Positions 22,247 through 34,460 of a stretch of 64,000 nucleotides of DNA are shown piece by piece. The notes below the pieces were generated by a model that searched no databases, was not told the origin of the DNA, and worked only from the letters and a program-made list of their open reading frames with translations. The first letter of the stretch is position 1; every line of letters begins with the position of its first letter. The DNA is from Nemopilema nomurai (Eukaryota > Cnidaria > Scyphozoa > Rhizostomeae > Rhizostomatidae). A program made the position numbers and the translations under genes. Location: the NCBI GenBank assembly GCA_003864495.1, contig PEDN01001357.1:496001-560000 (forward strand), read 5' to 3'.

Positions 22247-25200
22247 TCATGCTATAGATACCATGACGATTTCCCCCGCAATTTCCACCAATGCGCGTTT
22301 TGCCTCGTTTATGATAATCTTGACAATCTCTCCAATCTTCTGATGTATTTGAGGCGCCATTCTTGCTACTGCCTCTTTCACCTTCTGCACCAAAATCGCC
22401 GATAGTGCTGCTAGTTTGCTCTTGACATATTCCCAAACTGCAATATCAAAGTGATGCTTTAATGATATATTTCGATATCTTGATAGCCCTAGTGATCTTT
22501 TGATGGATTAAAGTGAAAAGGGAAGTGTTCACCATAGGCCACAACCGGTATCCAAAAGTGACGTCATAAATGAGTAAAAATAAACTAATAAGTAAAAATT
22601 GTATTATATAACGTGAGACTATGAGGTCAACATGACGTCACTAGGCATATTCTTGATAACAAGTTATAATTGAAAGTTTGTTCATTAAAGATTAGGACTC
22701 TAAACAATTAGGTATCCTGTAAAGGACTCTATCTATGATAAATAAAAAGCTTCTTGCTGCTGCTTATTTTTAAAACTACATAATTTTGAGATATTGGGCC
22801 ATTTCTCCACATAAATCTTTTTTATGGAAATTTAATTTTGCGGAATATGAACAGTGAACCTTCGGTTCTTCAACCCATGTAAACAAAAACAACTGAATTC
22901 TAAGTCGTCTGAATTACAAGATTGTGAATTACGTAAATGTCACTAGAAATAACTGGATTCCATTGACTAAGACTCTACGCCCAGACTCTAAAGGCCGGTT
23001 TCCACTTGATTCGCAGTAGTCGCGCGACCTGGCGAATGGTCAGATCTGCGACTCGGCATATTTTCTCAAGCTACACGTTGAACTACGGTCGCGTATTCGT
23101 AGCGAAAAGGAAGTTGAGTCTTGTGCATGCTCAAATGTGCATTTGCTCAGTCGTGCGACCAGCGCGAATCAAGTGGAGACCGGCCTTCAGACACCTTAAT
23201 GCAATTATCTGAAAGAAAATACCCAAGGCCACATACATTGCTGGAAATTTCGTTTAGAGTTGCCACTGTCGGATTTGATTATAAGCTCTATAAGCTCATT
23301 TGTCGTCGCCGTGAGCTGAGCCTCTATTTCAAGCTCAGCCTCCTTTGCAAGTTTTCTGTTTAGAACCACTCCAAGAGTTGCTAGTTGCCGTTGTACTTTA
23401 CCAGCTAAAAGAGAAGAAATAGCATGCCAAAAATACGTATGAAAATACACTACCAACAACTGAATCTTTATTCATAGAGAGAGTATGGCTTTGCATAAGT
23501 CTAGTCAATCCTTCAAGCTTTTGGAAATTCCCACATGCCTTTTCGATATTAGAATGTGAAAGCACAGTTCATGCTAACATACCACGTGAGATTTTCAGCT
23601 TCAAAAGGACGCGAATCACGTGCTCTTCTGCCTTTATGTTCCCATTGTAGACTTTGTTCACAGCTCTCAATGTTATGTCCTTTATGTCTCTAAATGACAT
23701 TTGCACTTCTTTGTTCAGTCTCTCACGGAATTTTGCGGTATCTGGTATAACAGGATTGTTGTTATTTACTGCGCGTGATTTATATCTAGAGAAAGTGCGA
23801 CATGATCTTTGGAGCATTCTTAATGAGACTGTTTGTTAAAAAAGACAGTGGTAGTTGCATTTTGGAAAAAAATTAGAATTAATGTTTACCTTGATTGAAT
23901 ACGACTTAAATCATTTAGCATCAACAAATAATGGGCACGAAGTCAAGAGCCTTTTTAATCGGCTTTTTCAATATCAATGCTCTATGCTCCACGGTCAATG
24001 TCCTATACTGTTACAGGCGTATTGAACTGGACACAGTCTAGGGAACAATCCAGACTTTACTTCTATATAAAATATATTGACTAACACATCTAAGTAAATT
24101 AGTGCTCAATTCTTAAAACTTTCAAATTAGTTTTTCTCCACTTTTTTCGTAGAAGAAATAGAGCCAGGTGTTTTTATAGTTAGGCCATGCCCCAAGCTGC
24201 TAGGCCAGTTTGTAAGACCAGAGTGTCACTGTCACAGGTGCTCCATACTTACCACTATGGTCTTCTTCAACTGCAGTCTTCAATATCTTCTGGACTAGTT
24301 TAGCGAACTTCGTTGCTGCCTCACCAATATGCTTGGTTCCTTGGGAAGACGTTTCCCGCATGGTCCTTTCTGCATCTTGAAATGTGTTTTGCAAGTCTGC
24401 ATAATTGAACATTCGTTAAAGCTACTAGTGTGAAAAGGCCCATTCATAGGCAGTTTTAACAAAGTATCAATAAATTGAAGTATGAAGTACTGATGACTTT
24501 GGGTGTGGCATATCTCTGGGGCTAAGTTTATTGGAGTATCCAGAAACGCACAGATAGAAAGTGTTTACTTGTTTTCCCCTCTAAACAAGCCTGTCTCCTG
24601 TCTTCTTTTCCAGCCTCAATATATTTACTCCTACCCCAGATTGTTAAATGTTTACCATTTAGATTAATTTTTTTAGTACCTTTCTTATCCGGTCTGTTAC
24701 TTTATCTTCTACTAAGCTGTGCTAACTGAACCAGTCATTCTTATTGATTACTATTATTACTATTATTTTTGTTATTATTACTATCATTATTAATACATCA
24801 ATATCATTATTATTGTTAATATATCATTATTATTATTTATTGCTATCATTATTTATTATTATCATTTTTTTATTAAACATTACTTATTTTCATTATTTAG
24901 TATTGAAATTATATATTGTTACCATTATCTATTATTATCATTATTAATTGTTGTCATTATTAATGATTATCATTATTTACTATTATCATTATTTATTGTT
25001 ACCATTATTTATTATTATCATTGTTATTTATTATTTTATTATTATTTCTATTTCTTTTCTATTTTTAACATTTTTTATTAATTCAGTTTATCTTATCATT
25101 TACAGACACTCCAATACTTACTAGGCCTGCAAGTGGCACATTCTGCTTGAATACGATGCTATTTACATTACATTAACAGTCGACATTATACCCAGTGTTA

Positions 25201-25923
25201 CTATCCACCTACCGTCGAGAACCTTCATGAATTCCGTTTCATTCATTGGCTTGGTTTTCGTCGCGTTCCGTAGAAGCTGAACGGTTTTCGAAAACAAGAC
25301 TGCGTTTCTTCTTGCTGAATCTTCAGCTGCTTTTGTTATCAAAGACGTGGAGGTTAGCACCAGATGGCCTAGTCGGTTTTCGATGCTCCTTAATTTGCTG
25401 CATAGCTAAAATGAAGATTGTTCGTTTTACAGTTGTAAATATCACTGTTAACCTTCATTCATAAATGTTCGATACCCTGAAGGCAAAGATTTTAAATTGT
25501 CAGGACTTAGTTATGAAGGCTTGCGTTTGCAACGTGCTAGTGAAGTCGGAGCTGTGCATTTTTAGTGAAAGTGATGTTTAGTCCATGATGTGCCAACTGT
25601 GTTCCATCTGGCTTTAACTGAGCTCATCATAATTGAATAAATGGAACTAAACTCCTTTACCTGCCAGGATTATGTATATAGACATAGCCCTTTGTCACAA
25701 GCGGTGTCGAATGCTATTTTGCCAGAGCTACTTTATTTTATCTGGTTTTCATACAGTTGGCTTCTTATCAATGTGATTATTTGAAGAACATGAATGGTAT
25801 GTAAACTGTTTCGAAGGCTAGAGTACCCACCTGCTGTGGAAGTTTGCCTTCACAGTCGGCCGAGGCGTTTGCGCCAACGCAGGCTAGAAGGACCACCGCA
25901 GCTACAAGACTCAGTTGCTTCAT
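22247..25923 (-). CDS. Secreted helix-rich protein of unknown family
   Basis: Six minus-strand exons join in phase to 344 aa: 25923-25831, 25405-25213, 24396-24253, 23828-23583, 23404-23237, 22437-22247. Exon 1 is a clear signal peptide (MKQLSLVAAVVLLACVGANA) and ends phase 0; the other four introns are phase 1. The rest is rich in Lys, Glu, Ala, Leu and Ile with few Cys, in amphipathic-helix spacing: for example IGEIVKIIINEAKRALVEIA near the C-terminus and AAEDSARRNAVLFSKTVQLL in exon 2. An N-x-T occurs at NAT and again at NET. An acceptor (AAATTCTAG) seven bases before the ATG implies a 5'UTR intron. No domain was recognised; an apolipophorin-like or coiled structural role is possible but unsupported. 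The least certain junction is the exon 4 start at 23828, where another AG exists further downstream but breaks the frame. Confidence 0.7.
22992..23187. mobile_element. MITE-like element with 24-bp terminal inverted repeats
   Basis: The ends GGCCGGTTTCCACTTGATTC (left) and GAATCAAGTGGAGACCGGCC (right) are almost perfect inverted repeats, 196 bp overall. The interior is GC-rich with many CG dinucleotides. It lies in the last intron of the 22247-25923 gene, about 50 bp from an exon. No coding capacity. Confidence 0.75.
24744..25075 (+). repeat. ATT/TTATCA microsatellite
   Basis: Long runs of TTATTATTATCATTA-type simple repeat fill part of intron 2 of the minus-strand gene at 22247-25923. Open frames reading Ile/Leu/Tyr here are artefacts. 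Confidence 0.85.
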
Positions 25924-27640
25924 TTTGTACCTAGAATTTGCGTGTGTCTGTTAATATCAGTTAGACATGAAGTTTGTCGCAACTTAGCAAGGAAATAGAA
26001 AAATTGGTTCGGTGCTTGTATTTGAAAATTTTATTTCATAATATTTGATAAATTATTTCGTGAACAGCATATTTTCATGCCCGAGTTGTTTTGGTTTTGC
26101 GCTTGAAAGTTTTCTTTCCCCTATAAATAGTTTGCTTCTTCTTCTCTCTGGTTGTGGACGTATTTATTGCGCCAAATGGTGATTTTTGGTGTATGGGCAT
26201 ATGCATTGCGGCATATAGAGAGAAGAAGAGGCAGCCCTCATTTTATATCTCTTCAGGTCTGCCTCATGGCTAGATCACTCTTCGTGACATACTCTTCTTA
26301 TTATTATTATTATTCTTCTTTCTCTTATTCTCCTTCTTTTAATATATATCCTGCTCAAGGAGCACATTTATTTAGCACTTTGCAACGGAAATATCCAAGC
26401 AAAATAAAGCAAGGCTCCAAAATAAAGTTATACATATTAGCCCTTTATTCAATACTCTTGGCTATTTATCTTCGCTTTGCTTAAAAACTCTATATATTAT
26501 CTCTACAAAATGATATTCTCGATTTTTTTCTTACTTGATGATTGATAATAGGTTCTTGATAACGTGTTCTTACTTTTGATACTTGATAAAAGGTTCTTAC
26601 TAGTGTGTCCCATTTGGTGATCTCTAATCTCCTGGCTCTTCAATTCCTTTGATATCTAACTTCTTCTATCCCTAATCGGATCTAACCTACTTTCTATTGG
26701 TTTTTTAATGGATTTCTAATATCTTTCAATTCATGAATGTTTATTTACCGTCCTTAAACATGGCCAATATTCCTTAAGGATAGAGCATTTCATTCTACCT
26801 ATATGCCTCTCTGGTAAATCTTTTTAATTTTGTGGCTCATTTTGACTTCATGCTAAAAAGTAACGCTTGTTTTATTTATACGAACGATGGTTTCCCCGAA
26901 CATGATATTGCAGCTCTGCATTTTAACAGTAGACTATTTGGCATACAACAATTGTCAACAATCTCAATTGAGAAATTTTTGTGTATGGGAAAAGGCCTAC
27001 GTTATTCGAAATCACGTATAAGAAATGAGATTGGCTGAGAAATCAGATTCATTTTTGTTACGTTATATTTTGTCTCCTCTGTCTTGAAATGTCTAGACCG
27101 AATATAAGAAAAACAAGTCTCTTTTTAACTTTCCATTGTGAAGGCGTATTTTTGATTAAGTTTTCTGATTTTTGTAAGCTACGTTTTACAGCATTGCATA
27201 CAGAACTGTGTGCAATAACATATTTTGATATACACAACAACAACAGTAAGAATTAATCAAGAACAAAACAACAACAACAACAATTTAACTAATTATCAAA
27301 AGCCTCAGTTTTCTTTACCACAGCATGAAAGCATTTCCAGCCCGATATGCAAAGCATTGTTTCCTTCACCGATGCACTTTTATATGCCGTATTTGTGTAC
27401 TATGGGGACAAAGAATCCCACGCTTTATTCTTCTACAAATCCTGCCCAGCTGGGTTGAAATCAGTTGAAAACATCTTATTTACTTTCGTTTTGTTTTTCT
27501 TATTTACCGCTGATGGCTCTCTGCTGATATTACAATGCCTGGATGGTGCTATGGTTCGATATCCGCTATTGCGCTTAAAATAACTGCTCAAGTCGTACAT
27601 TTCTAAACTCCAATCTAAGACCTTTTGTTGAGAACTTTAA
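25924..27640. other. Upstream region of the 22247-25923 gene, no further gene supported
   Basis: A TATA-like stretch reading CTATTTATAGG on the minus strand lies at about 26122-26132 and could be the core promoter of the minus-strand gene. A CTT/TTA simple repeat occurs at 26297-26345. Open frames here are AT-driven and have no supporting splice sites. Confidence 0.3.
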
Positions 27641-27654
27641 CTTACTCTCTACAG

Positions 27655-27841
27655 GGAACACAACTGTTCCCCGGGAGTTTATCTCTTAGATCCTTTGTAA
27701 CAAACATCTTCTCAAGTCCTTTCGGACATTTGAAGTCAGGTATGATATCTGCAAGATTGACTGGTGGCTGGGAGCACCTATAACCAATCCTTCTACGTCT
27801 TGCACAGAAAGTGAGAGTGGATCTCATAGCAAACATCTCTT
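27655..27841 (-). CDS. Candidate internal exon, Cys-rich secreted-type sequence
   Basis: The minus strand has an open stretch bounded by a perfect donor (GA|GTAAGT, phase 2) at its 3' side and an AG near 27842. It encodes FCARRRRIGYRC, DFKCPKGLEKMF and GNSCVPCRE, with five Cys and a charged, globular composition unlike random AT-rich frames. Neighbouring exons could not be fixed. A stretch at about 28870-28965 could be the exon before it (it ends phase 1 and reads LKLDCRKRSPSLING), but that stretch can also be read as a plus-strand exon with a good GTAAGT donor. The family was not recognised. Confidence 0.35.
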
Positions 27842-28913
27842 GTTAAAGGGTTTAGTTGATATAATTTAACCTAAAATTACTAATCAAAACCCTTTTCAAA
27901 GCCGTCCTTTGCCATTCCTATGGCTCTGGTCATGCGTGACACTCAGTAAGAAGTTAAAAAAAATCACCAAGTAAATGTATAAAGTGATTTGTATTGCTAT
28001 TATCATCAACGGCGTTTGAATCCTGCAGAATTCTTCCTCGAAAATTAATATCATTGTTGATCAATTGAAGTTTTCTACAATGTATTATAATTGCAGGACA
28101 TACGACTTATCTCTGAGGACCATGAGATAATGGGGTTATGAGAGATCCCTGTTGTACTGAACTCAAAGTGTAGGACAAAAAAATACCTGGTAATGGTCTT
28201 CTTGCAGCCTAGATGTCACCAGAATCTTATTTCATTTTGACTATGTGTCTCCTTTTATCCCTTGGATATTGAATTTCAAAATCCCAAGATTATTGATATT
28301 TCTGAAGTAGGCTCGCTATAGTATCTGCCATTTCATTGCATTAAAAACGTTCATCTGTCTACTCTGTAGACATTTCAACAGGCGCCATTGAAAATTTACC
28401 AGACTATGACAGGTTACCAAATAAAGTATCCAAATTACTTCGAGAACACGCTAGTTCCATTCATGCTTCGTTTGCCAATGTGGGGGATGATGTTACAAGC
28501 TGCAAGAACTGTTTACATTCGCTTTAATTCAAGCCCGTGATTTGAAATTTTCCCAGCACTGGACAATTATTGAACGTGGCCTACAAAAGTTTGTGTGCTG
28601 TACCAATGGCAGCGTTATCGCGGTATCACATAGGAGAAGGGTTCCACTTTTTCAAAATCGTTTGAAGAGGTTCTTGCCTTCGTGCAGCCATAGTTCTTCG
28701 CCTAGACAAATTGAAAACACATGTTAAGATTCATCCTAAAGCCCATTGATTTAGGATTCCCACTTTGTGCTCCTACGAAAGGAATGCCATTTAATCTAGT
28801 TAGTATTCAAGCAAAAGTAAAGGCAAACTTCGCATTGATATGTAGAGTGCTCAAGTCATAATCAGTAACTACCGTTAATCAAAGAGGGACTTCGTTTTCT
28901 GCAGTCAAGCTTA

Positions 28914-28969
28914 AGGGCGTTGGCCAACACCAGTCTCTGATTACGGCTGTTACCAACAATTACATCTAC
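28914..28969 (+). other. Exon-like segment of ambiguous strand
   Basis: On the plus strand this is bounded by TTTTCTGCAG and GTAAGT and reads open as KLKGVGQHQSLITAV. On the minus strand an overlapping segment (about 28965-28868) is bounded by a TAG acceptor and G|GTAGTT and is also open. Only one can be right, and sequence alone does not decide. Confidence 0.25.
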
Positions 28970-29417
28970 AGTAAGTCGGAAGCAAGATTCGTGTAACAGG
29001 ATTTGCATCAAATTGAAAATCATTTGAATTGAGAATACATGCTAAGTGTCGTGCATGCCAGCTTCGCTTACAAATCAGAATCTTGAGGTCATGCAACTGA
29101 TAAGCGACTTAGAGGACGAGGCGAAACTTCAAACTGATCATTTCAAAGCAAGATCCAGGCGACACTCTGCTGTAGCAAAGAAAGTAAAACAAACAGTTAA
29201 TAGCAGATGTTGCATGACCTGAAGTAGGTTGATGCTAGTTGTTTACTCGCACCTCAGCTGTTCAGTTCTACTCTATTTCCTTAATCGATCATTCTGCAGT
29301 GCCCACTTTGTTCCGGGTCCCAGCCTCTTTTGATTGACAGGTTCGAGACAATCTATGGGAAGGTTACTGGGGTGGAAACGGATAGAAATCGAATTGGAGC
29401 AGTGTGAACGTAGTCTT

Positions 29418-29580
29418 AAGCCCAATCTCCACTAGGCGGAAAATTTTCGCGCCACGAAAAGTAGGATCACTTTCTACTTTTCGCTAGTCGGCATTTTCCG
29501 CCGCGACAATTCAATTAGCCAATTAGATCGCAGGAATTTTTTCCGCCTCGAAAATTTTCCGCCTACTGTAGATTGGGCTT
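29418..29580. mobile_element. MITE-like foldback element
   Basis: The ends AAGCCCAATCTCCACTAGGC (left) and GCCTACTGTAGATTGGGCTT (right) are inverted repeats, and the pairing continues inward through CGGAAAATTTTCG / CGAAAATTTTCCG. It spans 163 bp and is noncoding. A second internal hairpin (CGAAAAGTAG...CTACTTTTCG) lies at about 29457-29483. Confidence 0.75.
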
Positions 29581-30304
29581 TAGTTTTATCACTGTGGACA
29601 TGTTTATTTGATTTTTAAGCAGAGATTCTTGCTCAAATTAAGTACAAGTTGTTTATCTGCCTGCACATTGGTTTTTTATAAAAGCAACAAACAAACAAAA
29701 TGCCAAGCATGGTAATCAGACTGCCATATTGTAATTATTTTAGCATTGCGTAGGCATCAAGAAAACTGCGTTGGCTGATACCCATTAGCACCCTCGCCTT
29801 TCTAAAGAGCCCCTCCCTAATTTACGTCAACCCAATTCACCAGTTGTTGTTGCAATCACACTAATGATGTTGTTTTTTAATAATTATTGCTGATGCTTTG
29901 TTGTATGGAATGCCTAAAACTATTCTAGAGGGCGTATTATTTCCTTTAGTTTCGGATTGTTTTGCCGTGTAAGCAGTTTGTGAAGGGGAATCCTGTGGAG
30001 TTGTTGCGAGTCAATCATTTTGCCGGGGGTTGTTGCTAGTCAATCAACGCCCCCTGATATCGCTTGCTTTTCGATTCAAGTAGAGACAGCTCTCCAGCCT
30101 ACCCAGAAACTCACTCAGATTTGAGGGTGACTGAGCGTATTGGATTCAGCTTGATTCAACTGATCTTTGTGGTTCGAGAACTTTCTTTAAGTTGTGGGTT
30201 GTATGTTCGTAGTACCATGCTTTTTTAAGTATTGACCCTCATCAAGAACGCGTACAGCACCGAGGGGCAATTCACTCTTGCAAATAGCGTACGGGATTTT
30301 CACG

Positions 30305-30386
30305 AAGACAATAGGATTTCCAAGGATTTCTTGATAAAACAATAAGATTTCCAGGGATTTTTTGATAAAACAATAGGATTTCCACA
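30305..30386 (+). repeat. Tandem repeat, about 37 bp, three copies
   Basis: Copies share ATTTTTTGATAAAACAATA followed by GGATTTCCA-type sequence. The reverse frame reads a Phe/Leu/Tyr-rich peptide repeat that is not supported as coding. Confidence 0.7.
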
Positions 30387-30669
30387 AAAAATGTACAAGA
30401 GTTTTTTGGAGTGATTTGCCCCTTGTACATCACAGGAGGCAATGGGGCCAAGATGAGTTTGTTAAGAAGTATATAAATCATTTTTGGCTATTGTTTGTAC
30501 CCTTTTCATTAGGCTCCCTCTGCTTTTTTGTGCCATGGTTTCTGATAATCAAAGGGGTTTTATAAACCGTTTCTTGTTCAGAAGTGATTGCATCACCCAC
30601 GAATATTTTGTAGTACAGGCACCGCGGAGCAGGAGCTACCAATAAAGCCTCATGTTTAATGGTTTTAGC

Positions 30670-30760
30670 ACCCCCCCCCCCCCAACTTTTTAGACCCCCA
30701 ACTCTTTTCAACCCTCCGCGGTGCCTGCAGTACATTCCTAAAGATGCTTTTCAATTCGCC
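30670..30760. other. C-rich tract and short inverted sequence
   Basis: GGCACCGCGGAG at 30618-30629 and CTCCGCGGTGCC at 30714-30725 (CAACCCTCCGCGGTGCCTGC) are inverted copies flanking a C-homopolymer at 30670-30683, giving a roughly 110-bp foldback with C-rich interior. This is probably a small mobile element. Confidence 0.45.
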
Positions 30761-31208
30761 CAAAAGCTTCATATTTCATAAATGGGCTAAGAAAAACGGA
30801 CTATACCTCAAAGCTTTCCGCAACTGTACAGTGGTAGCAATGACCTGATATTGTGCAGATAAGAAGGAATAATTACCTGATAAGAAGGAGGGTGAATTTT
30901 AACTTGAGAATAATAAAGTTGCTTTGATAAAATCGACTAACGTAAACGCTGCCCCTGCGAACATTGACGGCGATGAAAGATCGTAAATCTTTGCGCACAA
31001 GTTTGTTTTCAAGCGCCTTTAGCAGATTAGCAAGTTAACCTTTATAGGCAGCGCTCTTTGGGGGCTTTAGCTTGCTCTGTCGTGTGACGCGGAGCTGTAC
31101 AAAGCGAGCGAGGTGTGTTCTGCACCGATCCTCCAAAAAACATTTAACACGGGGAGACGTCTTTTCGTAACGACGCTAGTCTGAGCATAGGATTGATTAC
31201 CAAACAGG

Positions 31209-31356
31209 CAATTCTTGGGGTGAATCCAGAAAGAGGAAATTCTAAGGGTGAATCCAGAAAGAGGAAATTCTAATGGTGAATCAGAAAAGGAGCAATTCTT
31301 AGGGTGAATTCAAGAAAAGGAACTTCTGTGGGTCAATCCGAAAGGGGAAATTCTCA
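31209..31356 (+). repeat. Degenerate tandem repeat, about 30 bp, five copies
   Basis: The unit approximates GGTGAATCCAGAAAGAGGAA followed by ATTCTAA. Later copies drift (GGTGAATTCAAGAAAAGGAA, GGTCAATCCGAAAGGGGAAA). No coding support. Confidence 0.75.
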
Positions 31357-31800
31357 CTCGAAAGGAGCATGCAAGTCAAAAACACGATCGATCAGCTTCT
31401 AGTTTTGACCGAAGCCCAGTTTGCAGTTAGCAGAGCGCGTCTTTGTTGGGGGACGTGCCTGTTCATTTGTGCTTTGTTTGGGCTGTCTCAATGCAGAATT
31501 GATTGTAACGAAACGATTCTTAGCTTGGCTAAACTAAGATGCCTTCAAACTATGTTGGTGTTGGTACGGGCAGCTACAGTCGCACGAGCCAGTAATTTCT
31601 TCACTTTTCACCTGGTGGCAAAGCAAAATTTTCAGGGTGCAAAGCAGAACCCTGTATTATTAGCTGGTAGTGCACTGCTTCTGGTCTACAATGCCTGTTA
31701 AAAAACCTTGGAACATCATCCTCACTTGTTGCCACGCCCTGAGCTGTTGACCCCTTCTTTCCCTGAAACAATGTTGGAAATAAAGTGCAGCTTCCAGCCT

Positions 31801-31950
31801 ACCCTGGGTTCCAGAGCGCCAAGTGTAGCAAGTGGGGCGTCGAGAAAATAGGGCGTTGCGGAAAGCGTTGCGAGAGATAGCGGAGGAAGAGAGAAAAGAG
31901 GAAGACGTCTACTTGCTACACTTGACACTTGACGCTCTGGAACCCAGGGT
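31801..31950. mobile_element. Foldback element with long inverted arms
   Basis: ACCCTGGGTTCCAGAGCG at 31801-31818 pairs with CGCTCTGGAACCCAGGGT at 31933-31950, and AAGTGTAGCAAGT at 31821-31833 pairs with ACTTGCTACACTT at 31911-31923. The right arm carries an extra GACACTTGA between the blocks. The loop is purine-rich. It looks like a MITE or foldback transposon. Confidence 0.7.
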
Positions 31951-32686
31951 TCTTCCAGCCAATCTTGGGAAGAAGGTTGAGCGGAAAATGCTCCTTCGTT
32001 ATGCATCAGGAGAATTATTCGAAGGCTAGGGGGGAAGGGGGTGCAAGGGGGTGCTAGCCAGAGCATTATCATTAGTACCCCAACAATTTTGGCAGGAGCT
32101 GCATTTCCAAATAAATTTATTCATGAGCAGAACGCGCTGGTTTCCAGCTTTGTTTCTTGAATCGAATTAGTCTGTGCACGAAGTCATGCATGATGACATT
32201 TTACAATGGAGGTATGACGAAAGATATAAAGATATGTATCTGGCGTTGACTCGGTTACGAGAAATATCCAGGGGCATAGACAATTAACAAAAGGGTCTGC
32301 TTTATCGGATTCGATGCTGGTACCAGACGCATTTTTTGTTCCAAGCAGGAAGCTAGTTATTAATTTTCCATTATTCTTCGTGCTAATTAGCAAAGGAATG
32401 TCGACATGTTAAGTAGGGCATTAGTTAGTGAAATAATCGGCTTCCCGAAATTTGATAAAAACGGTCATGAATAATTTTCTAAAGATTAATATATTGGACT
32501 GAATTTAAGCTGCATTTGTACGGGTCCAAATGGAACAATGCCCATCATAAGCCTTTTCCATACCGTCTGCTAACTGTTCATGACTCTACGCATCTGGATG
32601 CAACTGATACCTGGGCGGGGTTTCTTGGTCATTAAAAGTTGATAGGACCATCTGGACCTAGCATGGAAAGCTGCAAATTGTCTCAT

Positions 32687-33086
32687 ACACGCTTTTTTTA
32701 TAAGGAACCACTTTATAAGGAACCTACATGTAGAAGGCCGAAATATTTAAAGAACTTATACTACTAAAAGCAAAATCTCTAAGGAACTTTTCGATTTGAA
32801 AATTCTTTTTAACTGCAAACATCATGAACTAAAAAGCCGGTTCCATTCATTTGCAGCCAATACTCGCGTATACTGTTTGTTATTCGTGTGTCAAATGCTT
32901 CGTCGAGTAGTTTCCGCATATTGCATCTCGCCCCTCTCTCTATTAAGTGTTAAAGCTTTTTGAGGTGCAGTGAAAATTAAGGTACTTTTTAGGAACTTTT
33001 GGTACTAAAATCTGATGACTTGAGGTCTACGAATAAGGAACTTTTGGAACTAGGCCTTGTGGTAGGTTTCTTATAAAAAAGCGTGT
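32687..33086. mobile_element. 400-bp MITE-like element, ACACGCTTTTTTATAAG ends
   Basis: ACACGCTTTTTTTATAAGGA (left) is inverted at the right end as GGTTTCTTATAAAAAAGCGT. Internal sequence repeats TAAGGAAC(T/C) several times on both sides. No coding capacity was seen. Confidence 0.7.
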
Positions 33087-33732
33087 AGTGGCTCAAGTCT
33101 TGCATGCAAAGCCTCGTACTCAAAGCCCCATATTCAAAGCCTCGTTTTCAAAACCTATTATCCAAAGGTAGAATGCCAGGATTGTTCTCTTGAGGTTCAG
33201 AGGCAAATCTAATAACCCAATGAGCCAGTAAACCAATGTTATCTAATGAATGCGGACATGTGGTTAACACACGGGTTTATTGGAACAACTCGCTAACGAA
33301 TGTCTCACAAGGTTCTGAGACTGTTAGTACGCAGAGTAATGTGCCCTGGAGAAACATACCGACTATTTACGGATTGGCCTAAAATAATTAAACATAGTGA
33401 CGGTGACATTGGAATAGTCCGAAATTCACCGTTTAGAGTACGATTAAAAGGAAATGTAAAAGAAATTCTGCAGGCCGCCCCAAGCCAATATTGCCCCCTG
33501 TAAATCTGATCTAACCTCAGTTTGGTAGAAGCGCAATTAGCCTTCAGTAGGAATCGCAGAGTTTCAAATCCGATTCATGATTGCACAAGAATATTTGAAA
33601 CCTATACTTCACACCGATTCGCATGTTTCAACTTGTCTTTAATTTCAAGACTGTACTTCTTACAAGATTGCACATATGAAGAGGAAAAGACTTGACATGC
33701 CAATGACTTTTGACATTGAAGGAATTGAAGAG

Positions 33733-33865
33733 GGTATTGAAGTGAAATTGTGGTATCGAAGCCTATGTTTGGCAGCGCTAACCTATGCCATCCAGTTTAA
33801 CGAAATTCCTTTGCCCCTATTGATTCATGTTCCAGACATCATTTCCCGAATGACTGCAGATTAAA
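33733..33865 (+). repeat. Inverted-copy repeat, plus-strand member
   Basis: This shares about 135 bp at clearly above-chance identity with the reverse complement of 34325-34460; landmarks are TATGCCATCCA, CCTTTGC(C/T)CCT and GATTCATGTTCCAGAC. Both can be read as open peptides (ALTYAIQF / ALIYAIQF), but the shared unit ends at no splice site that I can see. Confidence 0.65.
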
Positions 33866-34189
33866 TTAGGCATTTATCCTAGAGTCAAAAGAATGGTAAG
33901 CAATCACTTTTGTTGAAAGGAGATGAGTGTCTTCATGATTTTCCGCCCATTAACGCTTATCTTTAGGTTTGGCATTCCGAAAGGCAAATTTTTCCATTTT
34001 TACGGCTTTACATTAATAAAATATGTTGATCTAATTTTCCTCATCCATTTTCCAAAAGGGCAATGTGGACGGGTCTATATTACTTGCTTTTCAATCTTTG
34101 GCTAAAACTGTTCCATATGTGACAGATGAAAGTGAGCTAGAAAGGGGTGAGCAAGAATTACAAAGCTGTCACGACTGCCAGATTTGGAC

Positions 34190-34322
34190 TGAAAGTGGCA
34201 GACACATCTGCCAAAGTTGAACCGGACGGACACGACTGCCCAAGTTGGATACGGCTGCACGAGTCGGATACGACTGCCCAAGTCGGATACAACTGCACGA
34301 GTCGGACACGACTGCCTGATAA
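34190..34322 (+). repeat. 21-bp tandem repeat, CACGACTGCCCAAGTCGGAT type
   Basis: About six copies of a 21-bp unit lie here. Because the period is a multiple of three, frames on both strands stay open and give false ORFs. A diverged second block of the same motif runs from about 34446 to 34615. Confidence 0.75.
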
Positions 34323-34324
34323 TC

Positions 34325-34460
34325 TGCAGTGATTCAGGAGTTGGCGTCTGGAACATGAATCGAAAGGAGCAAAGGAATTGGGCAAATTGGATGGCATAGA
34401 TTAGCGCGGCAAAACATAGCATAGCCTTCAATACCACAACTTTCACTTCAATACTGCCTA
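34325..34460 (-). repeat. Inverted-copy repeat, minus-strand member
   Basis: Reverse-complement partner of 33733-33865, lying between two blocks of the 21-bp tandem repeat. Together they form an inverted pair about 730 bp across. Confidence 0.65.

Noticed and set aside
31369..31701. 110-codon plus frame with hydrophobic stretches
   Set aside because: Lies next to tandem and foldback repeats; hydrophobic content is not arranged as a clear signal or membrane protein, and no splice sites fit.
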